Part shown: positions 8,437 through 17,762 of the stretch, piece by piece
How positions within the stretch are numbered: position 1 is the first letter of the stretch
Layout: each line of letters opens with the position of its first letter
Notes under the pieces: model-generated
Seen by the model: only the letters and a program-made list of their open reading frames with translations
The model's database searches: none
Told to the model about the DNA's origin: nothing
Assembly (NCBI RefSeq): GCF_018614195.1
Contig: NZ_JAGGOT010000013.1
Location: 339-64,338 of the forward strand
Direction of reading: 5' to 3'
DNA length: 64,000 nt
Origin: Streptomyces sp. ISL-43
GTDB taxonomy: Bacteria; Actinomycetota; Actinomycetes; Streptomycetales; Streptomycetaceae
Program-made: the position numbers and the translations under genes

Positions 8437-9404
8437 CCAGGCTTTCGAGGGATTCAGCACAGTCGGGGGAACCAGCACAGTCGCAGGACCCGGAGCAGTC
8501 GGGACCGTCAGGGGTCCGGACCGTCTTCCTGCTCGCGCACACCGGACGGCCGGCGGCCATCCGCAGCGCCGAGCTGGTCGTACAGGGTCTGCTGCGCAGC
8601 GGACTGGGCGTACGGGTGCTGCGGCAAGAGGCGGTGGACCTGCCGCTGCCGCCCGAGGTGGAGCTCGTGGCCGAGTGCACGCCGGCCGTGCTCGACGGGT
8701 GCGAGTTGCTGATCGTGCTGGGCGGTGACGGGACCCTGCTGCGCGGCGCGGAGTTCGCGCGGGGCTCGGGGGTGCCGATGCTCGGCGTCAACCTGGGCCG
8801 GGTGGGGTTCCTCGCGGAGGCCGAGCGGGACGACCTGGACAAGGTCGTGGACCGGGTCGTGACGCGGGACTACGAGGTCGAGGAGCGGATGACCCTCGAC
8901 GTGGTCGTGCGGACCAACGGGGACGTGGTGCACCGGGACTGGGCGCTGAACGAGGCGGCCGTCCAGAAGGTGTCCCCGGAGCGGATGCTGGAGGTGGTCC
9001 TGGAGATCGACGGGCGCCCGGTCTCCGGCTTCGGCTGTGACGGGATCGTCTGCGCGACGCCGACGGGCTCGACGGCGTACGCCTTCTCGGCCGGCGGGCC
9101 GGTGGTCTGGCCGGAGGTGGAGGCGCTGCTGATGGTGCCGATCAGCGCGCACGCGCTGTTCGCGAAGCCGCTGGTGACCTCGCCGGACTCGGTGCTGGCC
9201 GTGGAGGTGCAGACCGGGACCCCGCACGGGGTGCTGTGGTGCGACGGGCGGCGGACCTTGGAACTGCCGGCCGGGGCGCGGGTGGAGGTCCGGCGCGGGA
9301 CGGTGCCGGTGCGGCTCGCGCGGCTGCACCACGCGTCGTTCACGGACCGGCTCGTCGCCAAGTTCGCGCTGCCGGTGTCCGGGTGGCGCGGGGCGCCGCA
9401 CTAG
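8433..9404 (+). CDS. nadK: NAD kinase
   Basis: Phosphorylates NAD to NADP in the cytosol. The GGDGT motif is at residues 97-101, the NE segment in ALNEAAVQ near residue 170, and the conserved TPTGSTAYAFSAGGP stretch near 208-222. The N-terminal ~28 residues (Gln/Ser-rich) precede the fold and are probably disordered. GTG 8433 overlaps the tlyA stop as GTGA, so translation is likely coupled. The tlyA-nadK-recN order is a conserved actinobacterial arrangement. Three imperfect 12-bp direct repeats follow the stop codon. Confidence 0.95.
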   Translation: MTRLSRDSAQSGEPAQSQDPEQSGPSGVRTVFLLAHTGRPAAIRSAELVVQGLLRSGLGVRVLRQEAVDLPLPPEVELVAECTPAVLDGCELLIVLGGDGTLLRGAEFARGSGVPMLGVNLGRVGFLAEAERDDLDKVVDRVVTRDYEVEERMTLDVVVRTNGDVVHRDWALNEAAVQKVSPERMLEVVLEIDGRPVSGFGCDGIVCATPTGSTAYAFSAGGPVVWPEVEALLMVPISAHALFAKPLVTSPDSVLAVEVQTGTPHGVLWCDGRRTLELPAGARVEVRRGTVPVRLARLHHASFTDRLVAKFALPVSGWRGAPH

Positions 9405-9424
9405 CCGGTGTGGCGGCTGCGGGG

Positions 9425-9460
9425 CCGGTCGTCGTGCCGGTCGTCGAGCCGGTCGCCGCG
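9425..9460. repeat. 12-bp direct repeats after nadK
   Basis: Three consecutive 12-base units at 9425-9436, 9437-9448 and 9449-9460 share the core ccggtcg, followed by related 10-base units to about 9500. Non-coding; one of several short GC tandem repeats in this window that start just after a stop codon. Confidence 0.7.
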
Positions 9461-9580
9461 GATTGTCGCGGGTCGTCGCGGGTTCGCGCGGGTCGTCGCA
9501 CCTGTGGGCACACGGGTTCCGTACCTCGGGTGTACGTAAATAGCATGATTGTTCGACTGGCTCTGGGCGGGTGACGTCAC

Positions 9581-11353
9581 ATGGCACCCGTGAAACCTCG
9601 GTATCGTCGTCCCGTGCTTGAGGAGATGCGGATACGGTCGCTCGGGGTCATCGACGACGCGGTGGTCGAGCTGTCGCCCGGTTTCACCGCGGTGACCGGC
9701 GAGACCGGCGCGGGCAAGACGATGGTCGTCACCAGCCTCGGGCTGCTGCTCGGCGGGCGCGCCGACCCGGCGCTGGTACGGATCGGGGCCAAAGCGGCGG
9801 TCGTCGAAGGCCGCATCGTCATGCGCCCGGACGCCCCCGCCGCGCTGCGCGCCGAGGAAGCCGGCGCCGAGCTCGACGACGGCGCCCTGCTGATCAGCCG
9901 GACCGTCTCCGCCGAGGGCCGCTCGCGCGCCCACGTAGGCGGCCGCTCCGTACCCGTCGGACTCCTCGCCGAACTCGCCGAGGACCTCGTCGCCGTCCAC
10001 GGCCAGACCGACCAGCAGGGCCTGCTCCGGCCTGCCCGGCAGCGCCAGGCCCTCGACCGGTACGCGGGCGACGCGGTCGCCGTCCCGCTGGAGAAGTACG
10101 CCGCCGCCCACCGGCGGCTGCGCGCGGTCTCCGCGGAGCTGGAGGAGATCACCACCCGGGCCCGGGAACGCGCCCAGGAGGCCGATCTGCTGCGCTTCGG
10201 GCTCGACGAGATCGCCGCCGTGGAGCCGGTCGCCGGTGAGGACGTCGAGCTGGCGGCGGAGGCCGAACGCCTCGGCCATGCCGAATCCCTGGCCTCGGCC
10301 GCGCAGGTCGCGCACGCGGCCCTCGCCGGCAACGTGGAGGACCCCGAGGGCGTCGACGCGGGCGCGCTCGTCGCCGGGGCGCACCGCGCGCTGGAATCCG
10401 TACGCTCCCACGACCCGGCGCTCGGCGCGCTCGCCGAGCGGATCGGGGAGCTGGGCATCCTGCTCGGGGACGTGGCCGGGGAGCTGGCCGGATACGCCGA
10501 CGACCTGGACGCCGACCCGCTGCGGCTGGCGGCCGTCGAGGAGCGGCGGGCGGCGCTGACCCAGCTGACGCGCAAGTACGGCTCCGCGGACAACACGGTC
10601 GACTCCGTACTGGAGTGGGCCGAGCGGGGCTCCGTACGGCTGCTGGAGCTGGACGGCGACGACGAGCGGATCGACGAGCTGACCGCGGAACGCGACGGGC
10701 TGCGGACGGAACTCTCCGCGCTGGCCCAGGCGTTGACCGACGCGCGGGGCGAGGCGGCGACCCGCTTCGCGTCGGCGGTCACCGAGGAGCTGGCCTCGCT
10801 GGCGATGCCGCACGCGCGGGTCACCATCGACATCCGCCAGACCGAGGACCCCGACGGGGTCGAGGTCGGAGGGCGGCTCGTCGCGTATGGGCCCTCGGGC
10901 ACCGACGAGGTCGAACTGCTGCTCGCCCCGCACCCCGGGGCCCAGCCCCGGCCGATCGCCAAGGGCGCGTCGGGCGGTGAGCTGTCCCGGGTGATGCTGG
11001 CCGTCGAGGTCGTCTTCGCGGGCTCCGACCCGGTGCCCACGTACCTCTTCGACGAGGTCGACGCCGGCGTCGGCGGCAAGGCCGCCATCGAGGTCGGGCG
11101 GCGGCTCGCGAAACTGGCCAAGTCGGCGCAGGTGGTGGTCGTCACCCACCTGCCGCAGGTGGCGGCCTTCGCGGACCGGCAGCTGCTGGTCGAGAAGACC
11201 AACGACGGTTCCGTGACGCGGAGCGGCGTCACCGTCCTGGAGGGCGAGGACCGGATCCGCGAGCTGTCGCGGATGCTGGCCGGCCACGAGGACTCGCTGT
11301 CGGCGCGGGCGCACGCGGAGGAACTGCTCGCGGCCGCGCAGGGCTCGGCGTAG
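9581..11353 (+). CDS. recN: DNA repair protein RecN
   Basis: An SMC-like ATPase acting in double-strand-break repair. Walker A GETGAGKT is at residues 40-47 from ATG 9581. A central region is rich in Glu/Arg/Leu and coiled-coil-like, with the long helices from about 150 to 380. The C-terminal signature ASGGELSRVMLA and Walker B YLFDEVDAGVGG complete the head, so it is full length. The start is uncertain: ATG 9581 has only a weak purine stretch, and GTG 9614 would give the common N-terminus MLEEMRIRSLG. No clear LexA site is seen upstream; TAGCAT at 9541-9546 is a possible -10. Confidence 0.93.
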   Translation: MAPVKPRYRRPVLEEMRIRSLGVIDDAVVELSPGFTAVTGETGAGKTMVVTSLGLLLGGRADPALVRIGAKAAVVEGRIVMRPDAPAALRAEEAGAELDDGALLISRTVSAEGRSRAHVGGRSVPVGLLAELAEDLVAVHGQTDQQGLLRPARQRQALDRYAGDAVAVPLEKYAAAHRRLRAVSAELEEITTRARERAQEADLLRFGLDEIAAVEPVAGEDVELAAEAERLGHAESLASAAQVAHAALAGNVEDPEGVDAGALVAGAHRALESVRSHDPALGALAERIGELGILLGDVAGELAGYADDLDADPLRLAAVEERRAALTQLTRKYGSADNTVDSVLEWAERGSVRLLELDGDDERIDELTAERDGLRTELSALAQALTDARGEAATRFASAVTEELASLAMPHARVTIDIRQTEDPDGVEVGGRLVAYGPSGTDEVELLLAPHPGAQPRPIAKGASGGELSRVMLAVEVVFAGSDPVPTYLFDEVDAGVGGKAAIEVGRRLAKLAKSAQVVVVTHLPQVAAFADRQLLVEKTNDGSVTRSGVTVLEGEDRIRELSRMLAGHEDSLSARAHAEELLAAAQGSA

Positions 11354-11507
11354 TCGTCAGGCTGATGCCCCGCTAGCCCGTGTGGGTGAGGATCGGGGGT
11401 GCGGAGCGTATCTCCTACGGGATCCGCACCCGTATGGTCCCGGAACGCGCGTGCGGACTGGCATTCTGGGCGACGTCTCTGCCTCCCTCACCCTGGAGCT
11501 TCGGCCC

Positions 11508-12581
11508 GTGAGCAGCTCCCCGGTATCCGTCCCCGTCCTTCGCACCGTCCAGGTACTCGCGGGCGCGAGCGGTGGCGCGCACGTGCGGTCACTGGCCACC
11601 GGGCTCGCCGCGCGGGGCGTACGGGTCACCGTGTGCGCCCCCGTCGAAGCGGAGGGGGAGTACGACTTCACCAGCGCCGGAGCGCGGTTCACCCCGGACG
11701 CGGTGAGCGCGCTGCGGGCCGCCTGCGTCGAGGCCGACGTCGTGCACGCGCACGGCGTACGGGCCGGCATGCGGGCGGCGCTCGCCCTGCGCGGGCGGCG
11801 GGTCCCGCTGGTCGTCAGCTGGCACGGTGCCGGCCCCGGCGCCGGCCGGCTGAGCCTGCTGCTGGAACGGCACGTGGCCCGGGCGGCGGCCGTCGTCCTC
11901 GGCACCTCCTCGACGCAGGTCGACCTGGCCCGGCTGCGCGGGGCCCGGGACGCGCGGCTGGCGGCGGTGGCGGTGCCGGAGGGGCCGGCGGGGCCCGCGA
12001 CCGTTTCGGACCCGGGTAAGACCCGGGCGGAACTGGGCGTCGTGGGGCGGCCGTTGCTGATCGCGGTCGGGAGCCTGGTGCCCCGGCGCGGGTACTCCGT
12101 ACTGCTGGACGCGGCGCGGGCGTGGCGGACGCTGGACCCGATGCCGCTGCTGGTGATCGCGGGGGAGGGCCCGATGCGGGCGGAACTCACGCGGCGCATC
12201 CACGAGGAGGGCCTGCCCGTACGGCTGCTCGGGCGCCGGCGCGATGCCGCGCGGCTGCTGGCGGCGGCGGACGTGGCAGTACTGCCGAGCCGGTGGGAGG
12301 CGCGGTCCCCGCTGGCGCAGGAGGCTCTGCGGGTGGGAGTGCCGCTGGTGGCGACGGCGGTGGGCGGTGTCCCCGAGCTGGTGGGGGAGGCGGGTGTGCT
12401 GGTGCCGTACGGCGACGCGGGGGCGCTGGCCGCGGCGGTCTCGGGGCTGCTGGCGGATCCCGCGCGGCGGGCGGCCCTGGCTTCGGCGGGGCGCGCGCAG
12501 GCGGCGACGTGGCCGTCGGAGGACGACACGGTCGCGCAGGTCCTGTCGGTGTACGACGAACTGACGTCGCGTCGCCGTTAG
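11508..12581 (+). CDS. GT4-type glycosyltransferase
   Basis: A 357-residue GT-B glycosyltransferase. The N-terminal half has the acceptor-side Rossmann fold, including a Gly-rich VLAGASGGAHVRSLATGL and DVVHAHGVRAGM. The C-terminal half has VIAGEGPMRAEL and the GT4 donor-sugar motif with EARSPLAQEAL (E-x7-E-like) followed by VGGVPELV. Donor and acceptor are unknown; retaining chemistry with a nucleotide sugar follows from the family. I chose GTG 11508, 10 nt after ggag; the frame is open upstream to 11382. The isolated position gives no pathway clue. Confidence 0.82.
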   Translation: MSSSPVSVPVLRTVQVLAGASGGAHVRSLATGLAARGVRVTVCAPVEAEGEYDFTSAGARFTPDAVSALRAACVEADVVHAHGVRAGMRAALALRGRRVPLVVSWHGAGPGAGRLSLLLERHVARAAAVVLGTSSTQVDLARLRGARDARLAAVAVPEGPAGPATVSDPGKTRAELGVVGRPLLIAVGSLVPRRGYSVLLDAARAWRTLDPMPLLVIAGEGPMRAELTRRIHEEGLPVRLLGRRRDAARLLAAADVAVLPSRWEARSPLAQEALRVGVPLVATAVGGVPELVGEAGVLVPYGDAGALAAAVSGLLADPARRAALASAGRAQAATWPSEDDTVAQVLSVYDELTSRRR

Positions 12582-12621
12582 CCTTCGGGCCGGAGCCGGG
12601 GTGGGGCCTTGCCGGTCCGGC

Positions 12622-12639
12622 CCGGTCCGGCCGGACCGG
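12622..12639. terminator. Palindrome between convergent genes
   Basis: An 18-bp perfect GC palindrome between the glycosyltransferase and the PucR-type regulator gene, which converge here. Plausible shared terminator; no T run. Confidence 0.4.
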
Positions 12640-12716
12640 ACCCGCGGGGTGCGCCGCTGCGCGGTGCGCGACCCTCCCCGCCCTTCCCCCGTACCCCGGG
12701 CCTGCGCCCGGACGCG

Positions 12717-14336
12717 TCAAGAAGTGGTGTGGCGGCGGGCGCGGAGGGCCAGGCTGAGGGAGAGGACCGTTTCCGGGTCGTCCAGGTCCGCGCCCAGGAG
12801 CTCCGAGATGCGGGCCAGGCGGTTGTACAGGGTCTGGCGGTTCAGGTGGAGCTCACGGGCCGTCTCCGCCTTGCGGCCCGCGTGGGCCAGGTACGTCTCC
12901 AGGGTGGGGAGCAGCGGTGGCCGGGAGACGGTGTCGTGCACCCGCAGGGACCCGATCGCGCGGTCCACGAACGCCGCCAGGTCGGGGTGTTCCCGTAGCC
13001 GCCACAGCAGCAGGTCGATGTCCAGGCGCCGCGCGTCGTACCAGGGCCGGGCGGGAAGCCCGTGCGCCGCCGTGGCCGTCTCCGCCGCGTGGCGCAGGCC
13101 CGCCGAGGCCGCCGCCCAGCTGCCGCAGACGCCGACGACCACCGCCGGCGGAGCCCCCGCCCGATCCAGGCCCGCCCGTTCGACACCGGCCCGTAGCGCC
13201 GCCGCCACCCGGTCCGCCACGGTCGTGCGTTCGGCGTCGGTGCGCAGGGAGACCAGCAGGGGCACCCGGCCCTCCACCGGGCGGACCCCGAGGAGGACGG
13301 GGACGCCGACCGAGGAGAGTTCCTCCAGGACCGCCCGGGCCAGTACCGCCCAGTTCCCCGACGGGGCCAGCTCCGAGGACAGCCGCATGACGACGGGCAG
13401 CAGGGGGCCGGATCCCGGTTTGAAGCCCAGGACGCGGGCCTGGGCGGGGGCGTCCTCGGCCGAGATCCGGCCCTCCGCCAGGTCGGTCAGGAAGTCGCCG
13501 CGGCCGCGCGCCGCGAGCTCGTCCTCCTGGCGGGCCTGCATCAGGACGACGGCCAGTACGCCCGCCGTCCGTTCCGCCGCCATCCCGTGCACGGGCAGCA
13601 GCGGGGACGACACGCCCAGCAGGACCAGCCGGGCCCGGACCGACCCCGTGCCGTGGCCGCCGCCGGGTACGTCGATCACCACGGCGTTGGCGGACGGGTC
13701 GGCCGGGTTCTGGCCGCGCAGGCCCTCCCACACCTGGAGCGGATCCGCGGCGGCCTCGCCCGAGGCCGGTCCGGCGGCGTAGAGCAGCTGTCCGTCGGGA
13801 GTTTCCAGGAAGACCGGATTCGCGGTGAAGTCGGCCAGGATGTGCAGGACTTGGGGGATCCCGCCGCCGCCGAGGAGGGCTTCCGTGCAGCGCCGGTGGA
13901 TCTCCTCGGCCCGCTGGAGCAGGGCGTAGTGGTGGTTGACGATCTCGGTGTGGACCTCCTCCGTGACGGTCACGAAGGGGACTTCCCGGTGCAGCTGGAC
14001 GAGGGGGAGTCCGACCGCCCGCGCCGTCTCGACCAGCGTCGCCGGGAGCCGGGTGAAGCGCGGGCCCAGTTCGACGACCAGTGCGGCGATCCCGCGGTCC
14101 GCGAGGCGGCGTACGAAGGCGCGCTGCTCGGCGGGCCGGGTGCCGAGGCCGAGGCCCGTGGTCAGCAGCAGCTCGCCGCCCTTGAGCAGGGACGCGATGT
14201 TGGGGACCTCGCCGGCGTGCACCCAGCGCACGGTGCGGCCCAGCCGGTCGGCGCAGGCCACGACCTCCGGCAGTCCGCTGCGCAGCCCCGGCAGTTCCAG
14301 TGCCCGCTGAACCGTGATCCCGCCCTGGTTGTCCAT
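12717..14336 (-). CDS. PucR family transcriptional regulator
   Basis: A 539-residue regulator. The N-terminal PucR domain (about residues 8-125) contains the typical WVHAGEVPNIASLLKGGELLLTTG pattern. A middle region of GGDEF-like fold follows, then a C-terminal HTH (PucR C-terminal type) in which ETARELHLNRQTLYNRLARI is the recognition region and RRH lies at the end. PucR relatives often sense purine, amine or amino-acid metabolites and activate neighbouring catabolic genes. It is divergent from the permease-amine oxidase pair and is the obvious candidate regulator for them. TACCGT lies 7 nt before the ATG, so it may be leaderless. Confidence 0.9.
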   Translation of the reverse strand: MDNQGGITVQRALELPGLRSGLPEVVACADRLGRTVRWVHAGEVPNIASLLKGGELLLTTGLGLGTRPAEQRAFVRRLADRGIAALVVELGPRFTRLPATLVETARAVGLPLVQLHREVPFVTVTEEVHTEIVNHHYALLQRAEEIHRRCTEALLGGGGIPQVLHILADFTANPVFLETPDGQLLYAAGPASGEAAADPLQVWEGLRGQNPADPSANAVVIDVPGGGHGTGSVRARLVLLGVSSPLLPVHGMAAERTAGVLAVVLMQARQEDELAARGRGDFLTDLAEGRISAEDAPAQARVLGFKPGSGPLLPVVMRLSSELAPSGNWAVLARAVLEELSSVGVPVLLGVRPVEGRVPLLVSLRTDAERTTVADRVAAALRAGVERAGLDRAGAPPAVVVGVCGSWAAASAGLRHAAETATAAHGLPARPWYDARRLDIDLLLWRLREHPDLAAFVDRAIGSLRVHDTVSRPPLLPTLETYLAHAGRKAETARELHLNRQTLYNRLARISELLGADLDDPETVLSLSLALRARRHTTS

Positions 14337-14412
14337 ATCGCGGACGGTACCGGCCGCCTTGTTCCCGGCACATCACCGGGCGGTTACGGAGCCCGATGTG
14401 TCCCCATCCGGC

Positions 14413-14427
14413 CCGACAACTCGTCGG
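14413..14427. promoter_or_regulatory. Inverted repeat in the PucR/permease divergent promoter region
   Basis: 5-bp arms (ccgac / gtcgg) separated by 5 bases, about 90 bp from both start codons. A possible operator for the PucR-type regulator; weak evidence from position and symmetry only. Confidence 0.3.
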
Positions 14428-14517
14428 CCCGGCAAGGCGATTATCGGACCACATGCCGATTGTGGCGTGCGTCACGCGAGGAGAGAGTGGCGCCCTCACG
14501 AACAGGAACGAGGAGCC

Positions 14518-16074
14518 ATGAGCGCAGATACCAGCCAAGGCACGAGCGGGGATACGGCAGGCACCACCTCCGGGGCTTCGGGAGCCCCGGGGGTCCAGCG
14601 GCTCAAGGCCAATTCGGTCGGTCTGGTCGGCGTCGTGTTCATGGCGGTCGCCACCGCCGCCCCGATCACCGCCATGACCGGGAACCTCCCCATCGCCGTC
14701 GGCTTCGGCAACGGCGTCGGGGCTCCCGCCGGCTACCTCTTCGCGACCGTCGTCCTCACCGTCTTCGCCGTCGGCTACGTGGCCATGGCCAAGCGGATCA
14801 CGGCCGCCGGCGCCTTCTACGGCTACATCTCGCACGGCCTCGGCCGGATCGCCGGCATGGCCTCCGGCATGCTCGCGGTCCTCGCCTACATCGTCTTCGA
14901 GGCCTCGATCGTCGGCGTCTTCTCCTACTTCGCCAAGACCACCGTCCACGACCAGCTCGGCGTCGACCTGCCCTGGATCGTCTACGCGGCCGGCATGCTC
15001 GCGATCACCGCCGCCCTCGCGCACTTCGACATCAACTTCACCGCCAAGGCACTCGGCGTGATGCTCGTCGCCGAGATCGCCGTCCTCTTCGCCGTGGCCA
15101 CCGCCGTACTGATAGCGGGCGGCGGCCCGGACGGCATCCCGGTCGAACCCGTCAACCCGAAGAACGCCTTCACCGGCACCTCCGCCGGGCTCGGCCTCTT
15201 CTTCGCCTTCTGGTCCTGGGTCGGCTTCGAGTCCACCGCCATGTACGGGGAGGAGTCCCGGAACCCGAAGAAGGTCATCCCCAAGGCGACCCTGATCTCC
15301 GTGGTGGGCGTCGGCCTCTTCTACATCTACGTCTCCTGGATGACCATCGCCGGCAACGGCCTCGCCGAGTCGGTGGAGCTCTCCGCCTCCGCGAGCCCGC
15401 TCGACCTGTTCTTCGCGCCCACCGAGACCTTCATCGGCGCCTGGGCCGTCGACGCCTTCCAGTGGCTGCTGCTCACCGGCTCCTTCGCCTGCGGCATGGC
15501 CTTCCACCAGTGCGCCGCCCGCTACCTGTACGCCATCGGCCGCGAGGGCTTCCTGCACCCGGGCCTGGGCCGGACGCACGCCAAGCACGGTTCCCCGTAC
15601 GTCTCCTCCCTGGTGCAGACGGCCATCGCCACCGCCCTGGTCGCGCTGTTCTGGCTGACCGGGCAGGACCCGTACATCCACCTGTACACGCTGCTCGCGA
15701 TCCTCGGCACGATGGCGATCCTCATCGTCCAGACCCTGTGCTCCTTCGCGGTGATCGGCTACTTCCGCAAGAACCACCCCGAGGACCGGCACTGGTTCCG
15801 CACCTTCACGGCACCGCTGCTCGGCGGGATCGCCATGGCCGCCGTGGTCGTCCTGCTGCTGGTCAACATGAAGACCGCGGCCGGGCTCGCCGCCGACTCG
15901 TTCTTCTTCACGCTGATCCCCTGGATCGTCGGAGCCGTGTTCTTCGGCGGGCTGGGACTCGGCCTGTGGCTGAAGTACAAGGCCCCCCAGCGCTACGAGA
16001 TCATCGGCCGCGTCGTCCTGGAGGACGCCGCCGAGCGCACCGAAGAGCCCGCCGCCTCCATCGCGAACGTCTGA
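14518..16074 (+). CDS. APC family amino acid/amine permease
   Basis: A 518-residue secondary transporter of the APC superfamily with about 12 hydrophobic helices, importing an amino acid or amine. The N-terminal ~38 residues are a Thr/Ser/Gly-rich cytoplasmic tail. The first helix shows the APC pattern GVVFMAVATAAPITAMTGN. Later segments include FFAFWSWVGFESTAMYGEE, the family's FxxFxGFE-like motif that lines the substrate path. ATG 14518 has a good ribosome binding site (gaggagcc). The amine oxidase gene begins 15 nt after the stop, so uptake and oxidation of the same substrate are likely coupled. Confidence 0.9.
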   Translation: MSADTSQGTSGDTAGTTSGASGAPGVQRLKANSVGLVGVVFMAVATAAPITAMTGNLPIAVGFGNGVGAPAGYLFATVVLTVFAVGYVAMAKRITAAGAFYGYISHGLGRIAGMASGMLAVLAYIVFEASIVGVFSYFAKTTVHDQLGVDLPWIVYAAGMLAITAALAHFDINFTAKALGVMLVAEIAVLFAVATAVLIAGGGPDGIPVEPVNPKNAFTGTSAGLGLFFAFWSWVGFESTAMYGEESRNPKKVIPKATLISVVGVGLFYIYVSWMTIAGNGLAESVELSASASPLDLFFAPTETFIGAWAVDAFQWLLLTGSFACGMAFHQCAARYLYAIGREGFLHPGLGRTHAKHGSPYVSSLVQTAIATALVALFWLTGQDPYIHLYTLLAILGTMAILIVQTLCSFAVIGYFRKNHPEDRHWFRTFTAPLLGGIAMAAVVVLLLVNMKTAAGLAADSFFFTLIPWIVGAVFFGGLGLGLWLKYKAPQRYEIIGRVVLEDAAERTEEPAASIANV

Positions 16075-16089
16075 GAAGGAGCCACCGCC

Positions 16090-17730
16090 ATGGCCCGTAC
16101 GCCACTGATGCACGCGCTGCGCCGGCTCGCCGCCGAACACGCCGCCGCCCGCCGGCTCGGCCTGCCCGTCGCTGAGGTGCGCGGCTCCACCCGCCGCCAG
16201 CTCCTCGGCCGGGCCGCCGCCCTAGGCCTCGGCACCGCCCTCGCCTCCTCCGCGGGCGCCGCCGCGAGCGCCCACGCCGTGGAGGCCGCCCTCCCCGACA
16301 AGAAGCCCGTGACCCCCGCCCGCGTGGCGATCGTCGGCGCCGGCATCTCGGGGCTGACCGCCGCCCTCACCCTCAAGGACGCGGGTGTCGCCTACACGCT
16401 CTACGAGGCCAACCCGAGCCGCGTCGGCGGCCGGATGTGGAGCCAGCGCTCCCTGTGGGCGTACGGGCAGACCTCCGAGATCGGCGGAGAGCTGATCGAC
16501 ACCAGCCACAAGAAGATCCTGGAGCTGTGCCGCCGCTTCGGCCTGTCCGTCGAGGACTTCCTCGGCGGCGGCCCGAACGGCGCGGAGGAGGTCCTCTGGT
16601 TCGACGGGTCCTACTACTCGCGCACCCAGGCCGACGAGGACTTCAAGGCCGTCTACCAGGCGCTGCGCCGCGACCTCCAGGAGGCCGGCGAGGTCTCCTG
16701 GAACTCCTCGACCCCGTCAGGCACCGCCCTCGACAACATGACGCTGCACGAGTGGATCGAGACCCGGATCCCCGGCGGCCACGGCTCGCAGCTCGGCCGC
16801 TTCATCGACGTCGCGTACAACGTCGAGTACGGGGCCGACACCGATCAGCAGTCCGCCCTCGCGCTGGTCCTGCTGATGGGCTACCAGACCAACCCCGGCA
16901 ACTTCAACGTCTGGGGCCTGTCCAACGAGCGCTACCACATCACCGGTGGCAACGATCAGCTGCCGAACGCCATCGCCCAGGCCCTCCCCGCCGGCTCCCT
17001 CGTGATGGGCCGCGAGCTGGTCGCCGTACGCGTGTCCGCCGACGGCACGCAGACGCTGACCTTCAACGACGCGGGCGCCACGCGCACGGTCGTCGCCGAC
17101 CACACCGTCCTGTGCCTGCCGCTGCCGATCCTCCAGCGGATCGACATCAGCGGGGCCGGCTTCGACCCGCTGATGCGGAACCTCCTGCGCGATGCCCGGA
17201 TGGGCTACTGCACCAAGCTCAACATGCAGTTCACCAGCCGCCCCTGGCGCGGCACCGGCCCCTGGCCGGGGGTCTCCGCCGGGGACTGCTTCACCGACAC
17301 CGACGTCCAGCAGACCTGGGACACCACCAAGATCCAGTCCGGCAACGCGGGCATCCTGCTCCAGTACGGCGGCGGCGGCCTGGCCGGCTCGCTCACCCCG
17401 GGAAGCCCCTTCGCCACCGACTCGGACCCCTACGTACGCGCCCTCGCGGGCCGGATGCTCACCGGGATCGACGCCTTCTTCCCCGGCACCAAGGCGGCCT
17501 GGACCGGGCGGGCGCAGCTGTCGGCCTGGCACCGCAACCCGTACTCGCTCGGCGCGTACTCGTACTGGCCGACCGGCTACCTGCACAAGTACGCCAAGTA
17601 CGAGGGCACCGCGCAGGGCCGGATCCACATCGGCGGCGAGCACTGCAGCTACGACTTCCAGGGCTTCATGGAAGGCGGGGCGACCGAGGGGGAGCGGGCG
17701 GCGAAGGAGGTGATCACCGCCCTGAGCTGA
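16090..17730 (+). CDS. Tat-exported flavin monoamine oxidase
   Basis: A 546-residue FAD-dependent amine or L-amino-acid oxidase releasing aldehyde or keto acid, ammonia and H2O2. The N-terminus has a twin-arginine signal, STRRQLLGRAAALG, followed by a hydrophobic Ala-rich stretch with likely cleavage near AHA (residue ~62). The dinucleotide-binding motif is VAIVGAGISGLTAA with Glu of YEANPSRVGGRM closing the ADP site. The C-terminal FAD segment is HIGGEHCSYDFQGFMEGG. Export is unusual beside a permease: the enzyme may act on extracellular substrate while the permease takes up product or leftover substrate. Substrate unknown. Confidence 0.9.
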   Translation: MARTPLMHALRRLAAEHAAARRLGLPVAEVRGSTRRQLLGRAAALGLGTALASSAGAAASAHAVEAALPDKKPVTPARVAIVGAGISGLTAALTLKDAGVAYTLYEANPSRVGGRMWSQRSLWAYGQTSEIGGELIDTSHKKILELCRRFGLSVEDFLGGGPNGAEEVLWFDGSYYSRTQADEDFKAVYQALRRDLQEAGEVSWNSSTPSGTALDNMTLHEWIETRIPGGHGSQLGRFIDVAYNVEYGADTDQQSALALVLLMGYQTNPGNFNVWGLSNERYHITGGNDQLPNAIAQALPAGSLVMGRELVAVRVSADGTQTLTFNDAGATRTVVADHTVLCLPLPILQRIDISGAGFDPLMRNLLRDARMGYCTKLNMQFTSRPWRGTGPWPGVSAGDCFTDTDVQQTWDTTKIQSGNAGILLQYGGGGLAGSLTPGSPFATDSDPYVRALAGRMLTGIDAFFPGTKAAWTGRAQLSAWHRNPYSLGAYSYWPTGYLHKYAKYEGTAQGRIHIGGEHCSYDFQGFMEGGATEGERAAKEVITALS

Positions 17731-17762
17731 GCTGAGCTGGGCCGGGGCCGGGGACGGGGCGG

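Noticed and set aside
9530-9580. LexA/SOS box upstream of recN (half site gttcga at about 9550)
   Set aside because: The other half of the palindrome is missing; only 2 of 5 bases match at the expected distance.
12853-16140. A 1095-codon minus-strand open frame over the PucR and permease genes
   Set aside because: It crosses two genes with clear motifs in other frames and is low complexity; a GC artefact.
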